The notes: generated from the sequence alone by a model not told the origin. Counted from the first letter of the stretch, positions 55,396-64,000 are shown. The stretch is 64,000 bases of DNA from Pseudomonas sp. KNUC1026 (GCF_021650705.1 NZ_CP087138.1:2914001-2978000); one strand, 5' to 3'. Translations and numbers: made by a program.

Positions 55396-55829
55396 GCTCT
55401 GTACGAAATCAACTGTTTTAAACATCGTAAAGAGCACGCCAGCGAGACCATAGCGGCAAAGCTCTCCGCCAGCTTGTCGTAGCGCGTACCAATTCGGCGG
55501 TTGTCTTTTAGCCAGCCAAACATCCGCTCAATGATGTTCCGTTGCGCGTATTTCGGCTTGTCGAACAGGCGAGGCAAGCCCGGTTTCGGCTTGCGCTTCA
55601 TCATCCGAAGGGGAATGACGGGCTGCATTCGATAGCGGTCGCAGTATTGGCGTAGCGCCTCGGCGTCATAGCCTTTGTCTGCCAGAAGCCATCTGCAGCG
55701 CTTGCGTGGCCGGCCACGAACAGTCGGGAGGTGGGCGCCGTCCAGGAGGGGTTGGGCGTAGTTGATGTCGCTGGCATTGCCGCCGGAGAGCAGAAAGCGA
55801 AGAGGAATGCCGTTAGCGTCGCACAGCAT
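55392..55829 (-). CDS. IS5-family transposase, orfB
   Basis: A 145-residue C-terminal half carrying the rest of the DDE domain: IHMLCDANGIPLRFLLSGGNASD, WLLADKGYDAEALR (second Asp) and RNIIERMFGWLKDNRRIGTRYDK (catalytic Glu in the Y-R-E-like segment). It is in the -1 frame relative to orfA, so it is made as a fusion. Its stop codon TAG uses the flanking TA. Confidence 0.9.
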   Translation of the reverse strand: MLCDANGIPLRFLLSGGNASDINYAQPLLDGAHLPTVRGRPRKRCRWLLADKGYDAEALRQYCDRYRMQPVIPLRMMKRKPKPGLPRLFDKPKYAQRNIIERMFGWLKDNRRIGTRYDKLAESFAAMVSLACSLRCLKQLISYRA

Positions 55830-56338
55830 GTGAATCTTGGTCGTGAAGCCCCCGCGGCTGCGGCCTAGAGCATGGTCGGCAGGTTCGTCAGGCCCCCTTT
55901 TTTACCCGCGCCGGAAGCCGAGCGGGATGCGCGTATGGCGGTCGAGTCAATCATCCAGGTCTTCAGATCGATGCGGCCTTTTTCATTGAGCTTCAGTTGC
56001 AGCCGTTTGAGCATCTGGCTGAAGACACGTTGGTTTCGCCAATCGCGAAAGCGCTGATAGACGCTTGACCAGGGCCCGAAATCCTCCGGCATGTCGCGCC
56101 ATGGTGCTCCCGAACAGAGTACCCACAGGATGCCATTGAGCATCTGCCGGTCATCACGACGCGGGCGGCCTTTGCGCTGCGGGCCTATGAAAAGATCCGC
56201 AATCAAATCCCAAGCTTCATCTGAAATATCGTATCGACTGGCCATCAGAGGATTCCTTTCCCTGGATGGCGGGAGACTCTACGGCAAATGGCCTGAAGCA
56301 TGGGCTTAGCTGAGTTTCTGCCAATTACGTACAGAGCC
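55395..56338 (-). mobile_element. IS5-family insertion sequence, copy 1 (complete)
   Basis: A 944-bp element with 11-bp perfect terminal inverted repeats (GGCTCTGTACG at both ends) and a TA target duplication at 55393-55394 and 56339-56340. It contains a two-frame transposase (orfA 55865-56245, orfB 55392-55829). The pre-insertion site reads CTAG, which fits the YTAR preference of the IS5 family. It lies between the GH78-like gene and the ligase-like gene without damaging either. Confidence 0.92.
55865..56245 (-). CDS. IS5-family transposase, orfA
   Basis: A 126-residue N-terminal half of the transposase with MASRYDISDEAWDLIADLF, the DUF4096 region (MLNGILWVLCSGAPWRDMPEDFGPWSSVYQRF) and the first catalytic Asp in WMIDSTAIRASRSA. 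Just after it, the coding strand has an A6G slip site (GKKGG). A -1 shift there reads RGPDEPADHALGRSRGG, the usual junction of this family, and joins orfB. Without the shift the frame stops after NLPTML. This is the classic programmed-frameshift layout. Confidence 0.9.
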   Translation of the reverse strand: MASRYDISDEAWDLIADLFIGPQRKGRPRRDDRQMLNGILWVLCSGAPWRDMPEDFGPWSSVYQRFRDWRNQRVFSQMLKRLQLKLNEKGRIDLKTWMIDSTAIRASRSASGAGKKGGLTNLPTML

Positions 56339-57179
56339 TAGGTGCAGAACAACATTTTGGGTGGCAGGAAAACCTCAGTACGACATCCGGTATTTTCAGC
56401 GCTGTTCTGTCATGCCCTATCGAGCTCTCAGCGTTGGAAAATGCTCAATCATGTGACTCTGACGCATGACAGGCCTGGTTTTCCGAGCCACCTCCAAAAT
56501 GATTGCTTGCGGTACTTCCATCGTTATTCGGAACTGCAGCGCAACTGTGACACCTGCGGCCAGTATTCGGTGTACGCTGCTTGGTAAATATGCATCTGGG
56601 CGCAGGATAAGCACGCTAACTCGAAAGCGTGTGCATGGCGGGCTCACTCATCACACCGAGGGCGATGCCTAAACATGAATTTTACGGAACGCGCCGCTAC
56701 TGAAATCCCCCATCTGATTCGAGATATCGTACCGACTCGCCGACTGGGGGGGGGCCAATCGTTAAATTGCGGGAGACTCAACGATCCCCAACCTGCGGCA
56801 CAGGCTTGGTTGAATACCTGACGATTATGCGCGGACCCCAGGCCCGATAGATCTACCCTAGGTTTGCCTGAGCGCTCCTACCATCTCGGCCTGTCGGCGC
56901 CGGCCAACACAAAAACGTGAATCCAGCCCTATCACCTCTGTCATTTGAAAAGGCGCCGGGCTTCTATCGTAGCATTGGTACCTGCGGCTGCTTATGGATT
57001 TAATATCCAAGCTATCCAAATATCTACATTTGTCGGAAATCAACGCGGGATTGGATTGCGTAGGCGGCATGCGTGGCAACAGTTGTGTCAAGATCTGTGC
57101 AAACTCACCAAAAAACGTATAAAGTCGGCGGGCCTTTGTACAGAAAAGGCTATTTTCCTAGCCGCAAGGATTACTTACG
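56339..57179. other. Non-coding or decayed stretch between IS copy 1 and the ligase-like gene
   Basis: About 840 bp with no convincing intact gene on either strand. A short plus-strand frame at 56466-56672 (LVFRATSKMIACGTSIVIRN) has no recognised family. The stretch contains an IS5-family remnant at about 56697-56790, with a run of nine G at its edge. The AT-rich end (about 56990-57179) probably holds the promoter of the next gene. It looks like the debris of earlier insertions. Confidence 0.5.
56697..56790 (-). repeat. Short remnant of an IS5-family transposase start
   Basis: On the minus strand this reads ASRYDISNQMGDFS, clearly related to the MASRYDISDEAWDL start of the intact IS5-family copies, and the sequence GCGGGAGACTC nearby also matches the copy-1 upstream region. 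It is a decayed fragment of a related, not identical, element. Confidence 0.6.
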
Positions 57180-58534
57180 ATGCAATCTCAAGCCGCAAGC
57201 TCAGCATCCGACATAAAAATAAAGTTTGCGATTGCCATCTTGGCATTAGCCAGCATGCCTATCAAAATCTACTCATTGCCAGGCTTTGAAATCACGCCCG
57301 GCCTGATTCTTTCTCCGTTTGTATTTTTGTTATTTGATTGGAAAAAATCGCTTCACAGAAGCGTGGTGGCTTTTATAGCATTTTGCTTTCTCCTTGCTGC
57401 GTTTGGCATGAGCGGGCCAGATGGTATCTTACGTAATTTTTTGGGCGCAGCCAGCTATGCAAGTGCAGTACCGTATGCGCTATTGGGCTTTTATATCAGC
57501 TCGAGGATAAAAACAATTAGCCACTTCTGGAGATTCGTTGTTCCGATTTCTATAACAATGCTGCTGATATTCTCATTCGACATCTGGCGAACCGCTGGAA
57601 ATCTGATGGTTCTATCTTCTTATTCTTCTGCATCTTACAGCTCTGCAGAGACGACCTTTATCGATTCCGCCTTCCCTTTCTATGGTAAATACGCGGTAAT
57701 AACGCTCTCAACCGTGGCGATGGCTTTAGGAGCTTTCGCTCTGTCCGCGACCGAGAGCTATCAAAAAAACACATCGCATTTCTAGTCTTGATCACTGCAA
57801 ACTCTTTGATCTTCGTCTCATTCAGCATGTGGACTAGACAAGTCATGATCGGAGTAGTGGCTTTTTATATAGTTATCACTATATTATCTTTCAGAAACAA
57901 GCTGTCCTGGCTGTCACTGGGCGTTTTTATTGTAGCCTATCTGCTCTGGTCTTTTGGCAGTTCTCTGGGCCAAAGTCCAGACGCTGTCAATGCCCTCCAG
58001 AAAGATACAGCTGTCTCGAATACTATTGGAGCGAAAGAATTTGGTGATTACAAACTCAACAGGGCTATCAAAAACCTCGAAACTGGGAATATTGACGACC
58101 TGTCGACCGGCAGAATGGCTATCTATCGAGAAGCTATTAAAAAGCTCGATTGGCGAACTGCTATCGCCGGGTGTGGCTTCTGTAACTTAAAAAGTGTTTA
58201 TGGCTTTGGATTTTCAAGCCTTCATAATATCTTCTTAACCGCTGTATTTAAAGGGGGTTTGCTGTACGCAATTTTTTACTGCGGCGGCGCTTTATTCTCA
58301 TTAATTTTGTTGTGGCGCCAACCAGCGAGCTTTTCACGCAGCACCTGCACCGCCGCCGTTGCATCGTTGGCGTTGCAAGGGATGGTAAATGATGATCTGT
58401 TTTTTCAAGTAATCCCGGTGCTGCTATTTGGATTTACAGGCTTTCTAATCGGGGTAGGCAATATACGAAAATCATCCAAGATATCGTCCGTCTCACACCG
58501 ACAACCGCTTGATCAACACACTGCAATTAGGTGA
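57180..58534 (+). pseudogene. O-antigen ligase/polymerase (Wzy_C family), frameshifted
   Basis: A membrane protein of about 450 residues in two frames. The first has multiple spans (AIAILALASMPIKIYSLPGFEITPGLILSPFVFLLF). The second carries the Wzy_C periplasmic loop (STGRMAIYREAIKKLDWRTAIAGCGFCNLKS then SSLHNIFLTAVFKGGLLY with the family His-Asn). The break is a run of seven A at 57763-57769; an eighth A joins SYQ to KKHIAFLVLITANSLIFVSF. The domain occurs both in WaaL ligases and in Wzy polymerases. Base composition is clearly more AT-rich than the core genome, a sign of transfer. Confidence 0.78.
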
Positions 58535-58617
58535 TCGGTGACAGGCAAAGCGAAGGTATTCCATTTGGGCTATAAAGCTCAAGTGTATCGACGGCTAGCA
58601 ATTCAATTACCCGGCTA

Positions 58618-59099
58618 GGCTCTGTATGAAATCAACTGTCCCAAACACTGCAACGAGCACGCCAGCGAAACCATAGCGGCAAAGCTCTCCGCCAGCTTGT
58701 CGTAGCGTGCTCCAAGCCGGCGGTGATGTTTCAGCCAGCCAAACATCTGCTGGATAATGTTCCGTTGCGCACATTTGGGTTTGTCGGATAGGCAAGGCAA
58801 GCCCAACTTCGGCTTGCGCTTTATGAACTGCAGGGAAACAACGGCTGCATTCGATAGCGGTTGCAGTGTTGCCGCAGCGCCTCAGCGTCATAGCCTTTGT
58901 CTGCAGGCGCCATCTGTAGCGTTCGCGGGCCCGGCCATAGACACGTTGGTTTCGCCAATCACGAAACACTGATAGGTGCTTTACCAAGCGCCGAAATCCT
59001 CAGGCATGTCGCGCCATCGCGCTCCTGAAAAGAGCGCCCACAGGATGCCATTCGGTACCAGCCGGTCATCACGGCGGGGGGCGACCTTTGCGCTGCGGT
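58618..59099 (-). pseudogene. Truncated, internally deleted IS5-family copy
   Basis: Begins with the element end GGCTCTGTATGAAATCAACTG after CTA and carries a recognisable orfB end (RNIIQQMFGWLKHHRRLGARYDKLAES). It then jumps at about 58920-58940 to orfA-like sequence (CWC...DMPEDFGAW-like region) and stops near 59099 with no right-hand repeat. Several frame breaks make it inactive. It is more diverged from copy 1 than copy 3 is. Confidence 0.8.
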
Positions 59100-59308
59100 C
59101 CCCTCATCCAAGAACTTTTCAAAGTCCTGGTTAAAATTTTAAGCTTGTATCTTATTACAATCCAAATTGATGAAAAAATAGATTTAAGAAAATTCTCATC
59201 TACCGAAACAAATTCTGATAGGTTTTTTCAGCAAAATACTACTGATCAATCTAGAATCCGCGCAACTCTCATAGTCCCCTCAGAGAAAATTTGCCTGCGG
59301 AGCATCTT

Positions 59309-60670
59309 GTGGAAATCTTATTAAGCGCTGAAAAACTAGTTTCTATATTTTTGTCAATTCTAATACTACTTATCTCATTGATATCAAAGCGCGTATATCG
59401 CTCTTGGCTAGCGCCTGGCGTCGTATTCTCGCTGGCATGGTTCGTCTACACGTTCATCCCCTTGCTAGGTGCCTGGTATATTCCTATTACACCATGGGGC
59501 GTATCCTTCATTTTCCTTTACTGCGCTAGCTTTTCACTGGGCGGCTTGTTTTTTGTTAAATCAAACGCCTATGCTCAGATATTACCTACCCCATCCAGCA
59601 CTTCAGATTTCAGACAAAATCATTGCCTCTCGACTTTCGCTATGGGCTTCTCACTTATCGTGCTGATCTGCATGTTGATAAATCTCTACATTCAAGGTTT
59701 TACTCTTGAATCACTAATCTTTTCTCCGCTTTCGTCCGGGCTCCGGTATCTGCTCCTGAGGTACGACGGACTTTTAATTAAAAATGTATTCCTCAGCATA
59801 GATACAACTTTAAACTATGTTGCAATTTGCCTTGCAGGGGCGACCTTTTCGCATCAGCGGAATAGGCTTAGAAGCGCGCTATTGGTGGCCACCTGTTTTG
59901 CGCCATCAATTCTGCATCTCATTTTATATGCTGACAAAGGAACATTGTTTTTAGGCATAGCTGTTTTCTACGGTGCAATCTTGACGTCACGCATTGCCCG
60001 TTCAGAACACGCCCTCATCACACTTAAAACTCTAAAAGTGCTCGCCCCCTGCGCCTTGCTTTCCATATTTTTAATACTAATTGCCTTCTTGTCCAGAACC
60101 CATGGCACTCCGCAACCCGAAAAAATTTCACATATCATATTTTATTTCAATTCCTATTTTTTTGGCCATCTCTATGCGTTTTCGGATTGGATCAACCATT
60201 ATGTTTTAGGTATATCGGCCACTACTTTTTCATTGCCAAAAGATTACACGTCAGGTCACTATACGTTTTTGGTCCTAATGCAGCAGATAGAGACTGAATC
60301 GACCGTACCTGATGGCTTCTATAGCGAGTATTATCGATACAGTAACCTGTTACAATCAAATATATATACTATGTTCAGAGGTGTTATTCAGGATTTTGGA
60401 ATCTCAGGATCTTTGCTGTTTGCCTTTGGGACAGGCTTGGTATTCCATTACTGCTACCTTAAACTAAAAAATATGCGCCAAGTACTTATCAACAGCGCCA
60501 TTTATACATTCTTTTTCTGCTACACCTATAACTCTTTCCTCATCAGTATGTTCTCGTGGAGCAATCCTCTTTTAGCGATCATCGTTGCATACTGTTTTTT
60601 GGAGGTCTTCACGCGCGGCTGGAAATATAAAAAATCATATCCAAATAAATTTCGGACTGATCGTTGTTAG
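59309..60670 (+). CDS. wzy: Wzy-type oligosaccharide repeat-unit polymerase
   Basis: A hydrophobic protein of about 453 residues with roughly 11-12 membrane spans (VSIFLSILILLISLI, WLAPGVVFSLAWFVYTFIPLLGAWYI, and so on). It matches the pattern of O-antigen polysaccharide polymerases, which are too variable for a short motif. The loop around TESTVPDGFYSEYYRYSNLLQSNIYTMFRGVIQDFG is a typical Wzy-like periplasmic segment. Start is GTG 59309, six bases after GGAG; TTG 59291 is an alternative. The gene and its leader (about 59100-59308) are strongly AT-rich. Its stop TAG takes its G from IS copy 3; the original stop was TAA. Confidence 0.8.
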   Translation: MEILLSAEKLVSIFLSILILLISLISKRVYRSWLAPGVVFSLAWFVYTFIPLLGAWYIPITPWGVSFIFLYCASFSLGGLFFVKSNAYAQILPTPSSTSDFRQNHCLSTFAMGFSLIVLICMLINLYIQGFTLESLIFSPLSSGLRYLLLRYDGLLIKNVFLSIDTTLNYVAICLAGATFSHQRNRLRSALLVATCFAPSILHLILYADKGTLFLGIAVFYGAILTSRIARSEHALITLKTLKVLAPCALLSIFLILIAFLSRTHGTPQPEKISHIIFYFNSYFFGHLYAFSDWINHYVLGISATTFSLPKDYTSGHYTFLVLMQQIETESTVPDGFYSEYYRYSNLLQSNIYTMFRGVIQDFGISGSLLFAFGTGLVFHYCYLKLKNMRQVLINSAIYTFFFCYTYNSFLISMFSWSNPLLAIIVAYCFLEVFTRGWKYKKSYPNKFRTDRC

Positions 60671-61519
60671 AATCTGTACGAAACCAACTGTTTTAAACAC
60701 CGCAACGAGCACGCCAGCGAAACCATAGCGGCAAAGCTCTCCGCCAGCTTGTCGTAGCGTGTACCAATTCTGCGGTTGTCTTTCAGCCAGCCGAACATCC
60801 GTTCGATGATGTTCCGTTGCGCGTATTTGGGCTTGTCGAACAGGCGAGGCAAGTCCGGTTTCGGCTTGCGCTTCATCATCCGAAGAGGAATGACGGCTGC
60901 ATTCGATAGCGGTCGCAGTATTGGCGCAGCGCCTCAGAATCATAGCCTTTGTCTGCCAGGAGCCATCGGCATCGTTTGCGCGGCCGGCCACGAACAGTCG
61001 GGATGTGGGCGCCGTCCAAAGGGGTTGGGCGTAGTTGGTGTCGCTTGCGTTGCCGCCGGAGAGCAGAAAGCGAAGAGGAATGCCGTTAGCGTCGCACAGC
61101 ATGTGAATCTTCGTCGTGAAGCCCCCGCGGCTGCGGCCTGAGAGCATGGTCGGCAGGTTCGTCAGGCCCCTTTTTTTACCCGCGCCGGAAGCCGAGCGGG
61201 ATGCGCGTATGGCGGTCGAGTCAATCATCCAAGTCTTCAGATCAATGCGGCCTTTTTCATTGAGCTTCAGTTGCAGCCGTTTGAGCATCTGGCTGAAGAC
61301 ACGTTGGTTTCCCCAATGACAAAAGCATTGGTAGACGCTTGACCAGGGCCCGAAATCCTCCGGCATGTCGCGCCATGGTGCTCCCGAACAGAGTACCCAC
61401 AGGATGCCATTGAGCATCTGCCGGTCATCATGACGCGGGCGGCCTTCGCGCTGCGGGCCTATGAAAAGATCCGCAACCAAATCCCAAGCTTTATCTGAAA
61501 TATCGTATCGACTGGCCAT
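60667..61519 (-). pseudogene. IS5-family transposase of copy 3, frame-broken
   Basis: The first two thirds read in one frame through the orfA/orfB junction without slippage (A7G4 in place of A6G5, and one extra C before GRSRGG). They then lose frame at about 61018 (one base short relative to copy 1) and again near 60897. The last part resumes the correct frame as MMKRKPKPDLPRLFDKPKYAQRNIIERMFGWLKD. As given it is inactive. Confidence 0.82.
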
Positions 61520-61611
61520 CAGAGGAGTCGTTTCCCTGGATGGCGGAAGACTCTACGGCAAATGGCATGAGGTGTGGGTTGGCCGAGTTTCTGCCAATTA
61601 CGTACAGAGCC
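60670..61611 (-). mobile_element. IS5-family insertion sequence, copy 3 (near-complete)
   Basis: About 942 bp, near-identical to copy 1 over long stretches and in the same orientation. The right end is intact (…CGTACAGAGCC then TA at 61612-61613). The left end is altered (GAATCTGTACG for GGCTCTGTACG) after TA at 60668-60669. The pre-insertion site would read TTAA, again YTAR. Together with copy 1 it brackets the two polymerase-like genes as direct repeats. Confidence 0.88.
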
Positions 61612-61820
61612 TAATACTCACCGGCTATGCCTCAGAAGAAGGTTGCTCCGCCAGCGACAGCCATAGGCCGGCCGCCCTCGGGAATCCTACAGCGTTGTGC
61701 GGGAATAAACGGGAGAGATATCGCTTGATCATTGTACAACGCTGGGCCACCTACAAAAGTCGCTATCGGGACTGTCAGCAATTTTGTGTTCGGGCATCAC
61801 ATGCGTTTAAGGTGCATGAC

Positions 61821-63239
61821 ATGCCAAGCAAGAAGACACCGGCCGGCAGGGCCAGAAAAAACCTCCCAGATATCTTCAAAGACCTGGTCGAACAGTTCGT
61901 CAAGGGCCGGATGACAGCCGAGGCGACTCAGGACATCTCGATGGCCTTCAAGAAGGCGTTGGTCGAGCGCGCACTAGGTGCGGAGCTTGGCCATCACTTG
62001 GGCTATGCGCCCGGCGAGGAGCGCCCGGAAGGCACCGAGAACCAGCGCAACGGCACTAGCGGCAAAACGGTGTTGACCGACGATGGCCCGCTCAAACTAG
62101 ATATTCCCCGTGATCGCGACGGCAGTTCCGCGCTCATCCTGATCCCCAAGCATGAGCGCGTTTCACCGATTTCGACGACAAGATCATCGCCCTGTATGCC
62201 CGCGGTATGACGGTGCGCGAGATTCGCGCGTTCCTGCTGGAGCAGTACGGCACAGACGTCTCTTATGATTTCATCAGTTTGGTGACTAGGCTCTGTACGA
62301 AATGCATCCCAGCTCGTCCATGCTGCGTTGAAAACAGGCTCGATCGCGAGCCCGGTCGGAATGCTCATTTACAACCAGTAAACTCCGCTTCCTCGCCTGT
62401 TTTCGCCTTGCCTGGCCTTCGCTGGAATACATTTCATACAGAGCCTAACGCCCTGATGGAAGAAGTGGGTGCATGGCAACATGCGACCTCTGGAGGCGAT
62501 GTATCCGGTCATTTTCTTCGATGCCTTGCGGGTGAAGATCCGCGATGAGGGCGTGGTCTGCAACAAAGCGATCTACCTGGCGCTGTACGTTTTGCCGGAC
62601 GGCACCCGCGACATTCTGGGTATCTGGATCGAGAACACCGAGGACGCGAAGTTCTGGCTGAAAGTGTTCAACGACTTGCGCAACCGGGGCGTCGAGGATG
62701 TGCTGATTGCAGTCACTGACGGACTCAAAGGCATGCCGGAAGCACTGGCGGCTGTATACCCTGAAGCGACCCTGCGAACCTGCATCGCCCATCTCATCCG
62801 CAACAGCGTGGAATACGCCTTCTGGGACAAACGCAAATGGCTGGTCAAAGCCCTGAAGCCGATTTATCAGCCACTCAATGCTGAAGCCGCCGAGCAGGCG
62901 TTGAACGACTTCGAGGCTGGGCCGTGGGGCAAGCAGTATCCGACCGTAGTTGCCGCGTGGCGGCGGGCCTGGGATCGCGTGATCCCGTTCTTCGTGTTCC
63001 CGCAGGCGATACGCAAGGTGATCTACACCACCAACGCTATCGAGAGCATCAACGCCCAGCTGCGCAAGATCATCAAGACGCGCGGGCATTTCCCGAATGA
63101 CGAGGCGGCGACCAAGCTGATCTGGCTCGGGCTGCGAAACATCACTGCCAACTGGGACAAGGCTGCGCATGACTGGAAGAGTGCGATGAATCAGTTTGCG
63201 ATCCTGTATGAAGATCGCTTTACCAAGCCAACCTGGTGA
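61821..63239 (+). pseudogene. IS256-family (Mutator-type) transposase, frameshifted and MITE-interrupted
   Basis: The N-terminal part reads MPSKKTPAGRARKNLPDIFKDLVEQFVKGRM and RNGTSGKTVLTDDGPLKLDIPRDRDG. A one-base deletion at about 62160 shifts to [30 protein letters not shown]. The MITE enters after SLVT at 62288. The C-terminal part has [18 protein letters not shown] (catalytic Asp), YLALYVLPDGTRDILGIWIE, AVTDGLKGMPEAL (second Asp), CIAHLIRNS and TTNAIESINAQLRK (catalytic Glu). Another one-base shift lies near 62490. All DDE residues are visible, but the frame is broken. Confidence 0.9.
62289..62445. mobile_element. 157-bp MITE with IS5-family ends
   Basis: A non-autonomous element flanked by a TA duplication (62287-62288 and 62446-62447; site CTAA). 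Its ends are 25-bp inverted repeats that differ at only three positions, and the outer 15 bases (GGCTCTGTACGAAAT) match the ends of the IS5-family copies at 55395 and 58618. The interior is partly palindromic (GAAAACAGGC near one side, GCCTGTTTTC near the other). It has no coding capacity of its own. Element plus duplicated TA is 159 bases and contains no stop in the frame of the host transposase. Confidence 0.88.
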
Positions 63240-63381
63240 TTTCACTGTCCGTCAGTTGACGGGCGTTAACCGCCCGCACACAAAAAATCTGACAGTCCCT
63301 CGCTATCCGATGCAGTGCTCCGCCTGGCTACAAACCGCCTGGCTATCAACACTCTTCATAGTCTGAGGTCCATTCCCGCTC

Positions 63382-64000
63382 TTAATACTCGATCACCACC
63401 TCATCAGCCAACCCTTCGCGCAAACACCGCGTCAGCGCAGTCTTGGCTCGAGCCTCACCATGCACCAGCCTCACACGCCGTAACTCCGGCCCCACCGCCT
63501 GCGCAAATGCGACCAACCCTGCCTGATCAGCGTGAGCCGAATACCCGCTGATAGTCTGCACCCGCGCCCTGACTGTAAGGCGCTCACCGTCGAGATCAAC
63601 GGCTATAAACCCCTCAGCCCCTTCTGCAGCCTGGAGCAGTGCGCCCGGCGTACCCTTGGCCTGATACCCGGTAAACAGCACGTTGTGCCGAGGGTCGGGC
63701 AGCATGCGCTTGAGGTAATTGACGATACGCCCCCCACTGCACATACCGTTGCCGGCAATGACGATAGCCGGCCGTACCGTGCTGGCGAGGTAGTTGACCA
63801 CGTGTACATGCTGTTCGTGGTTGTCCAGAGTAATCATCTGCGGGAACTGCAGTGCCTGGCCCTCCTGTGACTGCTCAGGCCAATACGCTTGCAAGTCACG
63901 ATAGGCCTGGGTGATACGGCTGGCCAGAGGAGAATCGAGTATGACCGGCAGTTGCGGCCAATTCAGCGGGTGTGCCCCACTACCCTGCGCAACCAGGCTT
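63382..64000 (-). CDS. Beta-CASP metallo-beta-lactamase (RNA-processing type), C-terminal part
   Basis: The C-terminal 206 residues of an MBL-fold RNase-like protein; the catalytic HxHxDH part lies beyond the window edge. Visible motifs are VILDSPLASRITQAYRDL (beta-CASP motif region), RPAIVIAGNGMCSGGRIVNYLKRMLPDPRHNVLFTGYQAKGTPG (motif A/B region), the His-containing SGYSAHADQAGLVAFA, and LVHGEARAKTAL (motif C with His). Bacterial members of this group are linked to RNA metabolism, but their targets are rarely known. No start is visible in the window. Confidence 0.88.
   Translation of the reverse strand, partial: SLVAQGSGAHPLNWPQLPVILDSPLASRITQAYRDLQAYWPEQSQEGQALQFPQMITLDNHEQHVHVVNYLASTVRPAIVIAGNGMCSGGRIVNYLKRMLPDPRHNVLFTGYQAKGTPGALLQAAEGAEGFIAVDLDGERLTVRARVQTISGYSAHADQAGLVAFAQAVGPELRRVRLVHGEARAKTALTRCLREGLADEVVIEY

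Larger units (their letters stand above)
61768..63299 (+). mobile_element. IS256-family insertion sequence, interrupted by a MITE
   Basis: A 1532-bp element (1373 bp without the inserted MITE and its duplicated TA). The ends are inverted repeats starting GGGACTGTCAG and sharing TTTTGTGT and CGGG further in. A perfect 8-bp target duplication, TCGCTATC, flanks it at 61760-61767 and 63300-63307. It carries one transposase gene on the plus strand. Confidence 0.92.

Noticed and set aside
56466..56672. Short plus-strand frame that could be a 68-residue protein.
   Set aside because: No ribosome site, no recognised family, low-complexity composition, and it sits among IS debris.
55395..61611. A formal composite transposon made by IS copies 1 and 3.
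   Set aside because: Each copy has its own TA duplication and copy 3 has an altered left end. There is no common outer target duplication, so they are separate insertions, although recombination between them is still possible.

Overview
The window is a high-GC chromosome segment of a Pseudomonas, most like the P. putida group. The evidence is the content and gene order: membrane glucose dehydrogenase (gcd) beside a TonB receptor, a Zur-boxed zigA-dksA2 pair, carboxynorspermidine decarboxylase and dehydrogenase, DmeF, and a WbpM-type O-antigen locus. No tRNA, rRNA, CRISPR array or prophage was seen.

Bases 1-31.6 kb are core-like. A truncated PAS sensor gene is followed by a long leftward run of sulfur/amino-acid ABC import genes: metN, metI, two metQ-type binding proteins, then a second polar amino-acid importer. 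Next come a YiiG-like lipoprotein, the zinc-starvation pair zigA-dksA2 with a palindromic Zur box shared with a divergent NTF2-like gene, the polyamine pair nspC and its dehydrogenase, a periplasmic binding protein, a TonB receptor plus gcd, a tripartite EmrAB-OMF efflux operon, an AraC regulator, a small catabolic operon (COG3618 hydrolase, MFS, SDR, TIM barrel) with a divergent LysR regulator, dmeF, and a chemoreceptor.

Bases 32.1-60.7 kb form a surface-polysaccharide (O-antigen) island whose right part is AT-rich. On the minus strand are an ankyrin-fused sugar N-formyltransferase, a FdtB-type aminotransferase, a WbpM dehydratase and an OafA/SGNH O-acyltransferase. On the plus strand are wecB-wecC, a terminator, then wzx, wbpG-hisH-hisF, a GT2, a bi-domain oxidoreductase, a heparinase-like protein, a WbuB-like GT4, the PglC/PglD/PglE-like trio, a GH78-like hydrolase, and two polymerase/ligase-like membrane proteins. 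Together they suggest a Wzx/Wzy polymer started on a di-N-acetylbacillosamine-like sugar, carrying ManNAcA, an acetamidino sugar and an N-formylated 3-amino sugar (inference).

Bases 55.4-63.3 kb are mobile. There are two near-complete IS5-family copies, one internally deleted copy and one short remnant, all in the same orientation, bracketing the two polymerase-like genes. An IS256-family element with a perfect 8-bp target duplication is itself interrupted by a 157-bp MITE whose ends match the IS5-family copies. The window ends in a beta-CASP metallo-beta-lactamase gene.

A general caution: at least ten conserved genes are broken by single-base indels, several in short homopolymers. That pattern looks like sequencing error at least as much as real decay, so 'pseudogene' here means 'not open as given'.
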